Source of the DNA: Schistocerca nitens
Taxonomy: Eukaryota > Arthropoda > Insecta > Orthoptera > Acrididae
Assembly (NCBI RefSeq): GCF_023898315.1
Contig: NC_064621.1
Coordinates: 128,524,521-128,588,520 of the forward strand
DNA: 64,000 bases
Reading direction: 5' to 3'
The position numbers and the translations under genes were made by a program. Shown here piece by piece: positions 43,372-55,282 of this stretch. Each line of letters begins with the position of its first letter. The stretch's first letter is position 1. The notes beneath the pieces were generated by a model that saw nothing but the letters and a program-made list of their open reading frames with translations, ran no database searches and was not told the DNA's origin.

Positions 43372-43582
43372 GTTCGCAGCTCGTGGTCGTGCGGTAGCGT
43401 TCCCGCTTCCCACACCCGGGTTCCCGGGTTCGATCCCCGGGGGATCAGGGATTTTTCTCTGCCTCGTGATGACTGGGTGTTGTGTGCTGTCCTTAGGTTA
43501 GTTAGGTTCAAGTAGTTCTAAGTTCTAGGGGACTGATGACCATAGATGTTAAGTCCCATAGTGCTCAGAGCCATTTTTTTTG
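43372..43582 (+). mobile_element. Chimeric tRNA-derived SINE inside RTE copy
   Basis: The head resembles family 6 (CGCAGCTCGTGGTCGTGCGG, B-box GGGTTCGATCCCC) but the body is that of family 1 (GTTAGGTTCAAGTAG, CTAGGGGACTGATGACC, AGAGCCATTTTTTTTG). A 10-bp duplication (agacgctaaa) is at 43,362-43,371 and 43,583-43,592. Removing it restores the RTE reading at that point. Confidence 0.92.
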
Positions 43583-44159
43583 AGACGCTAAAAGTAGTAA
43601 ATAAGTCTTGTTATTTGGGGAGCAAAATAAATGATGATGGTCGAAGAAGAGAGGATATAAAATGTAGACTGGCAATGGCAAGGAAAGCGTTTCTGAAGAA
43701 GAGAAATTTGTTAACATCGAGTATAGATTTAAGTGTCAGGAAGTATTTGTATGGAGTGTAGCCATGTATGGAAGTGAAACGTGGACGATAAATAGTTTAG
43801 ACAAGAAATGTGGTGCTATAGAAGAATGCTGAAGATTAGATGGGTGGATCACATAACTAATGAGGAGGTATTGAGTAGAACTAGGAAGAAATTTGTGGCA
43901 CACCTTGCCTAGAAGAAGGGATCGGTTGGTAGGACATGTTCGGAGGCATTAAGGGATCACCAATTTAGTATTGGAGGGCAGCGTGGAGCGTAAAAATCGT
44001 AGAGGGAGACCAAGAGATGAGTACAATAAGCAGATTAAGAAGGATGTAGGCTGCAGTAGGTTCTGGGAGATGAAGAAGCTTGCACAGGATAGAGGATCAT
44101 GGAGGGCTGCATCAAACCAGTCTCTGGAGTGAAGACCACAACAACAACAACAACAAAAA

Positions 44160-44935
44160 CCTGAAAAGCACTTGCGGAAATAAAGAGGAAGACACGCGTT
44201 CCAAGAGGCAGACTCAAATATTAAGAAACTAGTGCAATCTTTATGATGGAATACAGGAAGATCTTCTGTGCGTGGAATGAATTACGTTGTATGAATCTCA
44301 ACTTACAGAATAAACTCCGTCTGAGAGAGGTACTGACCATGGGAAAACATTTAGATTGCTAATTGTTACCCATTGAACAAGGTCATTTGCAGCAAACTGT
44401 GTCATTAGAGACTCTGGCAATGTGGCCGGTTCCTGTCCTGGCTCTTCAGTGGATGAAACTGGCGCAACACACACCTTTCCGGTCAGATGGTACAGGGTGA
44501 CTCTTGTCTTACGTCAAATCCATTGCTCTGCACTCAGCAGCTATTACTATGTTTCCCAGAATGATCCAAAGCGCAACTGACTTTGCGGTTTTTACTTGAA
44601 TCTTTCCTGAACACTATGTAATGTGTCGATATTGCGGTAAAGGACTAAGCGCACTGGGCAAAAAGTTATTCTCAGGAGACATCATACCAACATTCCGTAT
44701 CAACGTCTCTAGCCGAGACAGTTGCCCCATTCCGCGTGAATCCATAAGTTTCTTAGTGTGTGCCGTATGCAGCTGAAGCCACACAATGATCATTCGATCT
44801 CAAAGAGTAGCCAGATATGGGGGATGTCTACGCATCTTGGTGCCCCGATACCACACAACAGACTGAGACAGAGTACTTCATTGCTTAGTGTTGCTTAGTG
44901 TTTCGAGATTAATGAAAAAGTAGATAAAAGTTAAG
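44160..44935. other. Anonymous sequence, no gene seen
   Basis: No recognisable coding or repeat structure. Confidence 0.3.
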
Positions 44936-44939
44936 GTGG

Positions 44940-45480
44940 TGATTTTAAATCTTCAAAATAGTCTCGGCCCACTTTCGTTCTTTGCACCGAACCTTCATGC
45001 AACCACGTCAAACTATCAGGAAGTATTTCTTCGGATGTTGAAGTCGCGTGTTACGTGTGCTTGAATGGCTGTTATGTCGTCAAGCTTTGCATTTTTTTCT
45101 ACACTTTGTCGCTTTGTGGAAGGTTCGTATGATAACACCAAATCCGAACACCTGTGAGGATTTTCCCAAAACCAATTGTCCTCCTCTTACATTTCAGTCA
45201 AGTCGCGGCAGACGTCCACGCGAGGTTGGTTTTGTTCGGGTGTCAAGGTGTGCAGGACCAGCTTTGGACAGATTTTTGTCTTCTCCAAAGCACTCTGGAG
45301 AATATCTTGAACACTTGATTTAGGGATGTTGCTTCATTCTGATTTATGACACAACTACGTTAACACACTACTGTCACACAACCGCTACTTAAGACTTGCT
45401 GCTCATAGCTGACTGATCGATTGTATATTTGTTGTTTATGGTTGTTAGCTGCCGCCGTAGTTATTAAGCTGCCATCAGTG
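44940..45480 (-). pseudogene. Decayed mariner-like transposase fragment
   Basis: Minus strand: SSVQDILQSALEKTKICPKL then VLHTLTPEQNQPRVDVCRDL (helix-turn-helix exit and linker of mariner-type enzymes), YEPSTKRQSVEK, then ITAIQAHVTRDF and the terminal GRDYFED. A large internal deletion removes the catalytic core. Related to the decayed copy at 55.6-56.2 kb, sharing the ILQN/ILQS and CRDLTE/CRDLIE strings. Confidence 0.6.
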
Positions 45481-45807
45481 TTCGAAATTTTTGGGCGGAC
45501 AACGTACACTCCTCTCCACTTATTTCACTTTCACCAGCAGTGCAATGTCACATAATTGCCCTGTACCATTTCTGCATAACCTACAATGTTCTAGGCTTAT
45601 TAGTTTGCTCTCCGGTGATTTTATCTCGTCTCTTTGCTAAAAACCACTTAATTCGAAATCTGAAATGTCTGTGGATGTTAAAGCTGGTTATCCATGATCA
45701 CTGCAGAAATTTGGTTCAGAGTTACGTCCTGACCAGGTATTTTACACCGTTGATGACGAATGTATTGAGTACCATCGACACATGTGATTACCACAAACTG
45801 ATATATA

Positions 45808-46724
45808 CAGGGTGATTTAAAAAGAATACCACAACTTTAAAAATGTGTATTTAATGAAAGAAACATAATATAACCTTCTGTTATACATCATTACAAAATT
45901 TAAAAAGGTTTTTTTTCACTCAAAAACAAGTTCAGAGATGTTCAATATGGCCCCCTCCAGACACAGGAGCAATATCAACCCGATACTCCAACTCGTTCCA
46001 CACTCTCTGTAGCATAACAGGCGTAACAGTTTGGATAGCTGCTGTTATTTCTCGTTTCAAATCATCAATGGTGGCTGGGAGAGGTGGCCGAAACACCATA
46101 TCCTTAACATACCCCCATAAGAAAAAATCGCAGGGGGTAAGATCAGGGCTTCTTGGAGGCCAGTGATGAAGTGCTCTGTCACAGGCTGCCTGGCGGCCGA
46201 TCCATCGTCTCGGGTAGTTGACGTTCAGGTAGTTACGGACAGATAAGTGCCATACAGTTGATTGTGGAATTTGCAGCTCTCTGCTAGCTCTGCGAGTCGA
46301 TTTTCCCGGGCTGCGAACAAATGCTTGCTGGATGCGTGCTACATTTTCATCGCTCGTTCTCGGCCGTCCAGAACTTTTCCCTTTGCACAAACACCCATTC
46401 TCTGTAAACTGTTTATACCAACGTTTAATACACCACCTATCAGGAGGTTTAACACCATACTTCGTTCGAAATGCACGCTGAACAACTGTCGTCGATTCAC
46501 TTCTGCCGTACTCAATAACACAAAAAGCTTTCTGTTGAGCGGTCGCCATCTTAGCATCAACTGACGCTGACGCCTAGTCAACAGCGCCTCAAGCGAACAA
46601 ATGTGCAACTAAATGAAACTTTATAGCTCCCTTAATTCGCCGACAGATAGTGCTTAGCTCTGCCTTTTTGTCGTTGCAGAGTTTTAAATTCCTAAAGTTG
46701 TGGTATTCTTTTTGAATCACCCTG
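45808..46724 (-). mobile_element. Internally deleted mariner-like transposon
   Basis: Terminal inverted repeats of about 31 bp: CAGGGTGATTTAAAAAGAAT at the left, complemented at 46,694-46,724. A TA dinucleotide flanks each end (45,806-45,807 and 46,725-46,726), as expected of mariner/Tc1 insertion. At 917 bp it is shorter than an autonomous element and carries one open frame. Confidence 0.92.
45932..46549 (-). CDS. Mariner-like transposase deletion derivative, 205 codons open
   Basis: Starts MATAQQKAFCVIEYGRSES. The N-terminal DNA-binding part (VQRAFRTKYGVKPPDRWCIK, GRPRTSDENVARIQQAFVRS, SRELQIPQSTVW) is complete. At about residue 103 the frame passes directly to the C-terminal catalytic block (RRWIGRQAACDRALHHWPPR, then SPDLTPCDFFLWGYVKD) and ends VSGGGHIEHL. 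The first catalytic Asp and the second-Asp region are missing, yet the join keeps the frame. The product could bind the inverted repeats but not cut (inference). A usual family enzyme is about 340-360 residues. Confidence 0.85.
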   Translation of the reverse strand: MATAQQKAFCVIEYGRSESTTVVQRAFRTKYGVKPPDRWCIKRWYKQFTENGCLCKGKSSGRPRTSDENVARIQQAFVRSPGKSTRRASRELQIPQSTVWHLSVRNYLNVNYPRRWIGRQAACDRALHHWPPRSPDLTPCDFFLWGYVKDMVFRPPLPATIDDLKREITAAIQTVTPVMLQRVWNELEYRVDIAPVSGGGHIEHL

Positions 46725-46725
46725 T

Positions 46726-47300
46726 ACATACGCTGGCGAGAAGTGTTTAACTGGGAGACACGGACTGATGTGTGAGGAAACATGTATAGATTCTTGTACC
46801 TATCACTATCGGGACCGTGTGTCAAAGGAATTGACATATAAAACTGGCACACAAGGTTATCATTTAAGCAAGATTTTGATTCCTTTTTATCTGACTTTAG
46901 AAACAAATCTTTTATTCGGCCGGCAGAAGTATTGACCTGCACAGCTGGATAGTGATTTGTTGTTCCCGACAGCTTCGACCAGAAGTGCACTTTTCGTTCC
47001 TCTATGTTAAAGGAGTTGCTGCAGAGACTTCTGCCACACGCGGTGTTGTCTTTTCGCGGAGTATGAAACGACCATCGTTCACGGTAAGTATCAGCTCCCG
47101 CGAGATTTAGCAAACAGCTCCTCATCTTAAGCTGAAAGCCATTAGACCGCCGAAATATTATGTCAAGGTGACTGTATGATCGAGCCACAAGCTGGACAAG
47201 ACAATCATCATTTAGTATGTCGTGAAGCTTTACGCAGTCACAAACGTTACACCTGTCTAGATGGTTCACTTCCCTGTGCTTAGGGGATCCTACGCGCTGA
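46726..47300 (-). CDS. Unassigned open frame, about 190 codons
   Basis: Minus-strand frame open from about 47,300 down to the mariner insertion at 46,725. It has no ATG near its start (a GTG at 47,269 precedes NHLDRCNVCDCVKLHDILND). Cys-rich N-terminus, then YSHLDIIFRRSNGFQLKMRS, FHTPRKDNTACGRSLC, ERKVHFWSKLSGTTNHYPAV and CLNDNLVCQFYMSIPL. If the mariner is removed it would end five codons past the insertion (YISLW, stop). I recognise no family. It could be an exon, an old viral or transposon gene, or chance: a stop-free run this long is not impossible in 64 kb. Confidence 0.3.
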
Positions 47301-47309
47301 CGTATTCAT

Positions 47310-49330
47310 CGTATATGACATGAAGCAACCCAATAGTAACTCTGACTGCAATATTCCACTTGAGATTTTTTGATAATATCGAAATTAGTAGTTTAGGTGA
47401 TGTAGTAGCATCCTTCAACAACTGTTTTCCTGTTCGTTTTATCTTGATGCTAACCGATATATTAGCAAAAAAAATGCAGCGTCCACTTAAGTAAGACCGA
47501 TCAATTCGTAATGCAGAATTCAGTCAGACATCTGAATTGACTCGACTTATGTTTGAATTTTCACTGAACATTTCTCGAGTCGCCTAGAGGTGGTGTGAGT
47601 CTTGACTCCTGGAACGTCATCCATACGTCCACCGTCCCGCGCTAGAAAGCCAGAGCGTGTGGCATTATGTGCAGAGAGAAAAGAGAGGTATTTAGGAGTG
47701 ACGTGTACTCACTATCCCACACACCCCTCATGTTCTTTCCTCTGGCATATGTCAACTGTCTCTCTAAGCTAACATCTGTATATTCGGAAAACCGAAGTGC
47801 TAGGGCCAGAAGAAGCTATTCTAAACATGTGAAGAAATGGGAATTCTGAAGAGTTTTGACAGCGCATGTCACTACTTATGAAGCGTTACAATCTTTAGTA
47901 TGCCTAAGTGTGCATACTAGAAGTCCAGACTTCATTGAGATGGTTGGTAGGTTGGTAGAGTGCATGGTGGTGGAGGAGGGGGGGGGGGGGGGGGTTCGGG
48001 GACGAGTATGTATACTTTATGGCGCAATTACAAGAAATTTTGTAATTTGGTTATTTGTGATACGTTGTGTAAACAGTAGGTGAGTACTACATTCCTATTT
48101 GTCTCCCAGTACAGTTCTATGTGTAGTTGATTATCGCTAGGATAATGTCCATCAGCATACGCTCCACTATACGTACCAGTGAGTTAGTTCCGTTCCATTT
48201 CTTGCAGTAGTCTTTAGATGTTTATATATAGTATTCTTTATATATTTCTATATTTCTCAATAACAAAGCTTTATTTGTTTTTCGTGAATGCCCGTGGATC
48301 TGTTAATATTTGCTCATTTTTATGAAATAGTTACAATTTCCTTGAAAACTGGTTTACCGTAGAATGTTGGCCTTCATTTTGTTTTGTGATATTTTATTTA
48401 AGTACTTTGATATCGTGTGTAAAGCATTTTTAGATGTTAGGGGTCTCTGTATGGCATAATAAGCTGTATTAGTGACACATGTTACGATGGTTGTAATAAA
48501 TTGGTGTAATATTCTGTCGTTGCGTACACGATGCGGTGTCTGTAGCCGTAATAAGTTTTTTTCACACGTTATGCTATTTTTAATAACTAATCTAACGTTG
48601 GAAAGGATTTTTACTGTTACATTTCGCATAAACTTTATTGTGTCGATGTTTCATGTTTTCGGTCTTTGTTGTCAGCGCCATCTGGCGCCTTCTTGAGTTT
48701 ACCACGTATACCAGTTTGCTTCCAAGGGCAGTTTAGCTCTCGACATCTCATGGATAACAGCTTTTTAAATTGCAGTTAACGGATACGTCTCACATGACAA
48801 TACATTCTACTTGTACTGCTTCCTGCTGTGAGAATTTTTGACCAATTTGTTAGTACTTACTTTTTTTCAGAATGCGTTTCGTCCAGGGACTGATGACCTT
48901 AGTAGTTAAGTCCCTTAAGATTTCACACACAACATTTTGCGTTTAGTTCTTGCTGCTATTTGATTTTCCTTTGTCATACACCCTAGTACGTTATATTTAT
49001 GACTCCTGTTTAGTTTTTTCACTGTCACAGTTTTCAGAAGATCATGTATCTACGCTCACCACACTAAACAGATTTGTCTGTTAGTAATAGTGTTGTCTCA
49101 CGAAGGCACACCTGTCGGTTGCTTGGCACCTGACTCAGAATGGGTATGTGGGAAATTTCGTGCAGGTGAGCAGAAGCAAGACCACTGGCGTACTAACGAA
49201 AGTGATCCACTTTCTGTACATCAATACAAGGCACCTAAATACAAGTACGTTTAAGTCAGACAACATGAACGGACTGTCCAAAGATTCAGAGACAGAGACA
49301 TCAAGGAAAACAATGGTACGATTCGACTGC
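47310..49330. other. Anonymous sequence with G-run and SINE 3' scrap
   Basis: Contains a G-rich run (47,976-47,994) and a solo SINE tail (48,885-48,935). No gene recognised. Confidence 0.35.
48885..48935 (+). repeat. Solo SINE 3' end
   Basis: Reads AGGGACTGATGACCTTAGTA then GTTAAGTCCCTTAAGATTTC, the 3' terminal part shared by the family 1 and family 4 SINEs, without the tRNA head. A 5'-truncated insertion. Confidence 0.5.
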
Positions 49331-49351
49331 CATCTAATAATCTGTTATAAT

Positions 49352-49538
49352 GGCTCTGAGCACTATGGGACTCAACTGCTGAGGTTATTAGTCCCCTAGA
49401 ACTTAGAACTAGTTAAACCTAACTAACCTAAGGACATCACAAACATCCAAGCCCGAGGCAGGATTCGAACCTGCGACCGTAGCGGTCTTGCGGTTCCAGG
49501 CTGCAGCGCCTTTAACCGCACGGCCACTTCGGCCGGCC
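49352..49538 (-). mobile_element. tRNA-derived SINE (family 1), minus strand
   Basis: Near-consensus copy. The minus-strand head starts GGCCGGCCGAAGTGGCCGTG and continues CGCAGGTTCGAATCCTGCCT. A 14-bp duplication (taatctgttataat) is at 49,338-49,351 and 49,539-49,552. Confidence 0.94.
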
Positions 49539-49559
49539 TAATCTGTTATAATAATAGTA

Positions 49560-52075
49560 CTTACCTGTCCGTTAACTAGCGCACACGATATTTCTTTTGT
49601 CAGAAAGCAAATAATCCAAATCATTATTTTTATGAAACTACCGTAACGCCCGTACAGTAAGCCCGCAACGCTCCTGGTAGCTGTGACGGACAGTCGAAAA
49701 CCCTCGTTCTACACTATTGATAGAAATGAGTATGTTCGCCTGTGCTATATTACAACTACGGAGGTTAAGCCTCCTGACAATCTTTTGGAAACATTGTAAT
49801 TCAGTCTGTTTCTTTATATTTTAAAATTTTGAAAAAAGAGTTCTTTTAATGAACTTTTTTAACAGACTTAATACATATTTTAAACTGAATCCAAAAACTT
49901 AAGCCTCGGCAGTATACGTTACTTACCCAAGTGCAGATCGTATTCAGTATTTCCAGGTTTAGGGGCTTAGATAAACAACAGTATCTCTTTATAAAGTATG
50001 TTGAGAGTAAACGTCCACAACAATAAACGAAATTTGAGTTTCTTGTCGTTTTTTGTGGTGGTAATTAAGTCGATAACACACATAATTGAAAGTGCCTTGT
50101 TATAGCAAAGCGTGTGCTAAAACATATTTTCAGGTTTTGAACCAGGCCTCTTTAAAAAGTATGTTGTTGATTTAATTCAACAACAATAAACGAATTTTTT
50201 AAACTTTTTCACGGTAGCAAAAATATCCCCCCCCCCCTTTGGTAACGTGCGTTATGGGAAAATCCTTGATATTGCTTCATATCACGCTAAGTGAGCTACC
50301 AGAAACAAAGTATTAATACAGCTCTAGTTGAAAGACCAATTTCCGTAACAGAAACTAAAGATTATCAAGTTGAAATAATATAGTAACGGAAAATACAGGT
50401 AAAAATATAAACAGGAACATGTACAGCTAAGATTAAAGACAAAACTTGTGGATTTAAATTTCAAAATGTGGCAATAATCCACTGACGTCAAAAATATGTC
50501 AGTACTGAAAGGGAAGCACTTGCGACTTAATTTACTTCAGCCTTTGCAGAGTGCTTCAGAGGTGTTGTAACATAAAACTCATACCATCTAATACCGTTCT
50601 GTTTGAGGATGTGTAATTTTTTGCATCTACAAGTTCTGGTCTTAGTGGACACAAGGGAAGATATGCAGTTTCCCAGACGCCTTCGGCGCACAGTAAGATA
50701 AAAACATAGAGCAGCTCTAACTTGGACGCCAGCATTTCCTCGTTCGTGTTCATGTAGGTTACTGTATTACATTTAAGCTGCAATATTCAGTCCATTACTC
50801 GCGTTGCGGATAATCTGCGTAATGGGATATTTCGATCAATGGAGGTATTTACGTTACTCTAACGTAGGTCCCATTAACAGGCGTTAATCCACGCAGTGAC
50901 CGTCTATTCACTTCCGAAGCCAGTGGCAGCTTATAATGCAAACCTTGCGAATGGCGGGAGTACGGAGCCGGTACTGTTTGGCTGTAGTAACTTTGCCGTT
51001 TATTAGTTGGAAGGCCTTTTAGTGCACAGCGCAGCCATTACCACGGTTTTACCGGAGTCTGCCGTCACCTGTAACTACTCAAGTTGCCTAATGGACGATC
51101 TTTACTAAACTGTAGTTACTCATGTCAGCCATCCAGTTCACAGAGACTAGGTCTTGTTCCGTTATTTTATTCACAGATGTTAATTTCCTTAGGTTACTGA
51201 GATAGGTGTTGCAGAGATTAAGACGCTATTTACGTAAGCCAAAGAAGAAACACAAAAAAGTGTTGTTCCTATTGCTGTAAGGTCTGAAAAAAATTCGAAT
51301 GGTAATGACAAGAAGAAGAACAGCGCCAAAAAGACACAAAAACATAAGGAATATAACAAAGTCGACGAAACCTGCCACTGGAGACACAAAGAATACTGTG
51401 GCACGAAAACTGCGATTCATTCAGGTGTATTTAGATGGTCAAAAAGTAAAAATTATCAGCATAAAAACTGAAACTTGATTTTGATCATGATGATTTATGT
51501 TTTGCTATGCACAGGGCTGGAAAAAAATCATGATGTAACCTGATGAATGTGTCATTGTGGAGATTAAAAGTTATTGACAATATTTAATACTATTTTAACA
51601 CCATTAAGCTGTATTTTTTTAGTTTTTCGGTATTTGTGATCCAAGGACAAAGCCTTGGTCTTCAGGTAAGCAACATGTTAATCGATACCGTAAAAAACCA
51701 CACATAACGCAGAATAATCCCATTTATCAACAGATAATTTCAGAACAGCAGTGTCACTTTTTGAGGAACCATTGATAGTAGTTCAACCATTAGTTTAGTA
51801 ATACAAGAAAATATACCTCGGATTCCTTCTCAAAAACATCTTCTGTAATTACAATGATTTATATTTTTCCAGCCGAGACGTGTTATTCCAATACCAACAG
51901 TAAAAATTTTTATTCATGTTATGGCTAATTTCATGCTTTCTAACTGTAATAAATATGGTTGGCGACGTGATAACATTATTTTTACGGAGTAAGGTTCTTA
52001 AGTAATTATTGACCCAAGAAATCTTATTGTATGGTGGGCTTTTTTGTCTTCATACGATTTTAATCGTGTTCTCGA
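49560..52075. other. Anonymous AT-rich sequence, no gene seen
   Basis: Short chance frames, a C run at 50,227-50,238, and no recognised element. Confidence 0.4.
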
Positions 52076-52109
<34 letters not shown>

Positions 52110-52110
<1 letters not shown>

Positions 52111-54080
52111 TCTACTGACTCGTTTGATGCGGCCAGCCACGAATTCTTTTCCCGTGCTAACCTCTTCATCTCAGAGTAGCACTTGCAACCTACGTCCTCA
52201 ATTATTTGCTTCACGTATTCCAATCTCTGTCTTCCTCTACAGTTTTTGCCCCCTACAGCTCCCTCTAGTACCATGGAAGTCATTCCCTCATGTCTTAGCA
52301 GATGTTCTATCATCCTGTCCCTTCTCCTTATCAGTGTTTTCTACATATTCCTTTCCTCTCCGATTCTGCGTAGAACCTCCTCATTCCTTACCTTATCAGT
52401 CCACCTAATTTTCAACATTCGTCTATAGCACCACATCTCAAATGCTACGATTCTCTTTTGTTCCGGTTTTCCCACAGTCCATGTTTCACTACCATACAAT
52501 GCTGTACTCCAGACGTACATCCTCAGAAATTTCTTCCTCAAATTAAGGCCGGTATTTGATATTAGTAGACTTCTCTTGGCCAGAAATGCCTTTTTTGCCA
52601 TAGCCAGTCTGCTTTTGATGTCCTCCTTGCTCCGTCCGTCATTGGTTATTTTACTGCCTAGGTAGCAGAATTCCTTAACTTCATTGACTTCGTGACCATC
52701 AATCCTGATGTTACGTTTCTCGCTGTTCTCATTTCTACTACTTCTCATTACCTTCGTCTTTCTCCGATTTACTCTCAAACCATACTGTGTACTCATTAGA
52801 CTGTTCATTCCGTTCAGCAGATCATTTAATTCTTCTTCACTTTCACTCAGGATAGCAATGTCATCAGCGAATCGTATCACTGATATCCTTTCACCTTGTA
52901 TTTTAATTCCACTCCTGAACCTTTCTTTTATTTCCATCATTGCTTCCTCGATGTACAGATTGTAGAGTAGGAGCGAAAGGCTACAGCCTTGTCTTACACC
53001 CTTCTTAATACGAGCACTTCGTTCTTGATCGTCCACTCTTATTATTCCCTCTTGGTTGTTGAACATATTGTATATGACCTGTGTCTCACTACAGCTTACC
53101 CCTACATTTTTCAGAATCTCGAACAGCTTGCACCATTTTTTATTGTCGAATGCTTTTTCCAGGTCGACAAATCCTATGAAAGTGTCTTGATTTTTCTTTA
53201 GCCTTGCTTCCATTATTAGCCGTAACGTCAGAATTGCCTCTCTCGTCCCTTTACTTTTCCTAAAGCCAAACTGATCGTCACCTAGCGCATTCTCAATTTT
53301 CTTTTCCATACTTCTGTATATTATTCTTGTAAGCAGCTTCGATGCATGAGCTGTTAAGCTGATTGTGCGATAATTCTCGCACTTGTCAGCTCTTGCCGTC
53401 TTGGGAATTGTGTGGATGATGCTTTTCCGAAAGTCAGATGGTATATCGCCAGACTCATATATTCTACACACCAACGTGAATAGTCGTTTTGTTGCCACTT
53501 CCCCCAATGATTTTAGAAATTCTGATGGAATGTTATCTATCACTTCTGCCTTATTTGACCGTAAGTCCTCCAAAGCTCTTTTAAATTCCGATTCTAATAC
53601 TGGATCCCCTCTCTCTTCTAAATCGACTCCTGTTTCTTCTTCTATCACATCAGACAAATCTTCTCCCTCATAGAGGCTTTCAATGTATTCTTTCCACCTA
53701 TCTGCTCTCTCCTCTGCATTTAACAGTGGAATTCCCGTTGCACTCTTAATGTTACCACCGTTGCTTTTAATGTCACCAAAGGTTGTTTTGACTTTCCTGT
53801 ATGCTGAGTCTGTCCTTCCGACAATCATATCTTTTTCGATGTCTTCACATTTTTCCTGCAGCCATGTCGTCTTAGCTTCCCTGCACTTCCTATTTATTTC
53901 ATTCCTCAGCGACTTGTATTTCTGTATTCCTGATTTTCCCGGAACATGTTTGTACTTCCTCCTTTCATCAATCAACTGAAGTATTTCTTCTGTTACCCAT
54001 GGTTCCTTCGCAGCTACCTTCTTTGTACCTATGTTTTCCTTACCAACTTCTGTGATGGCCCTTTTTAGAGATCTCTTCAA
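52110..54080 (-). CDS. RTE-B reverse transcriptase ORF (one nonsense codon)
   Basis: From 54,080: VTEEILQLIDERRKYKHVPG, RSNKAEVIDNIPSEFLKSLG, FGFRKSKGTREAILTLRLIM, FVDLEKAFDNKKW, GVRQGCSLSLLLYNLYIEEA, catalytic FADDIAILSESEEELNDLL, STALYGSETWTVGKPEQKR and AFEMWCYRRMLKIRWTDKV. A TAG at 52,338-52,340 interrupts it; the frame resumes TLIRRRDRMIEHLLRHEGMT and reads through ASNESVDKKK into the poly(A) tail without a stop before it. The junction LIDERRKYK is continuous here, unlike in family A. Confidence 0.87.
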
Positions 54081-54627
54081 CTGTACTGCCTACTGCGCTA
54101 TTCCTTATTGCTGTATCTATAGCGCTAGAGAACTTCAAACGTATCTCGTCATTCCTTAGTACTTCCGTATCCCACTTCTTTGCGTATTGATTCTTCCTGA
54201 CTAATGTCTTGAACTTCAGCCTACTCTTCATCACTACTATATTGTCATCTGAGTCTATATCTGCTCCTGGGTACGCTTTACAATCCAGTATCTGATTTCG
54301 GAATCTCTGTCTGACCATGATGTAATCTAATTGAAATCTTCCCGTATCTCCCTGCCTTTTCCAAGTATACCTCCTCCTCTTGTGATTCTTGAACAGGGTA
54401 TTCGCTATTACTAGCTGAAACTTGTTACAGAACTCAATTAGTCTTTCTCCTCTTTCATTCCTTGTCCCAAGCCCATATTCTCCTGTAACCTTTTCTTCTA
54501 CTCCTTCCCTTACAACTGCATTCGAGTCGCCTATGACTATTAGATTTTCGTCCCCCTTTACATACTGCATTGCCCTTTCAATATCCTCGTACACTTTCTT
54601 TTTCTGTTCAGCTTTCGACGTCGGCAT
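54040..54627 (-). pseudogene. RTE-B endonuclease, central/C-terminal part
   Basis: Reads YVKGDENLIVIGDSNAVVRE (GDWN altered to GDSN), EYGLGTRNERGERLIEF, RRRYTWKRQGDTGRFQLDYI and PGADIDSDDNIVVM. The catalytic His of the SDH motif is replaced by Asp (SDD), which should abolish cleavage. An 8-nt deletion near 54,070 (by comparison with the expected VEEEW...LKRA reading) shifts the frame into the RT, giving the ending KKGHHRSW. Confidence 0.82.
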
Positions 54628-54756
54628 GTATACCTGAACTATCGTTGTCGGTGTTGGTCTGCTGTCGATTCTGATTAGAACAACCCACCCTTTGCCCTAC
54701 CTTCCTATTCATAACGAATCCTACACCTGTTATACCATTTTCTGCTGTTGTTGATA

Positions 54757-55029
54757 TTACCCATCTGACCAGAAATCCTTGTCTTCCTTCCACTTCACTT
54801 CACTGACCCCTACTATATCTAGATTGAGCCTTTGCATTTCCCTTTTCAGATTTTCTAGTTTCTCTACCACGTTCAAGCTTCTGACATTCCACGCCCTGAC
54901 TCGTAGAACGTTATCCTTTCGTTGATTATTCAATCTTTTTCTCATGGTAACCTCCCCCTTGGCAGTCCCCTCCCGGAGATCCGAATGGGGGACTATTCCG
55001 GAATCTTTTGCCAATGGAGAGATCATCAT
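54757..55029 (-). pseudogene. RTE-B endonuclease N-terminus
   Basis: Starts MMISPLAKDSGIVPHSDLRE and reaches VRAWNVRSLNVVEKLENLKR, IVGVSEVKWKEDKDFWSDG. The segment 54,628-54,756 has small deletions relative to the endonuclease layout of family A, so the middle of the domain is broken. Confidence 0.8.
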
Positions 55030-55282
55030 GACACTTCTTCAATTACAGGCCACATGTCCTGTGGATACACGTTACGTGTCTTTAATGCAGTGGTTTCCAT
55101 TGCCTTCTGCATCCTCATGTCGTTGACCATTGCTGATTCTTCCGCCTTTAGGGGCAATTTCCCACCCCTAGGACAAGAGAGTGCCCTGAACCTCTATCCG
55201 CTCCTCCGCCCTCTTTGATAAGGCCGTTGGCAGAATGAGACTGACTTCTTATGCCGGAAGTCTTCGGCCGCCAATGCTGATT

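Larger units (their letters stand above)
42825..44155 (+). mobile_element. RTE LINE family A, 5'-truncated, hosting a SINE
   Basis: Starts within the RT (similarity from about 42,825), ends with the (ACA)n tail at about 44,130-44,155. A family-6-headed SINE sits at 43,372-43,582 with its own duplication. No convincing target duplication remains around the LINE itself. Confidence 0.88.

Noticed and set aside
47976..47994. Long G run near 47.98 kb as a functional quadruplex
   Set aside because: A simple mononucleotide tract; could equally be replication slippage or assembly error.
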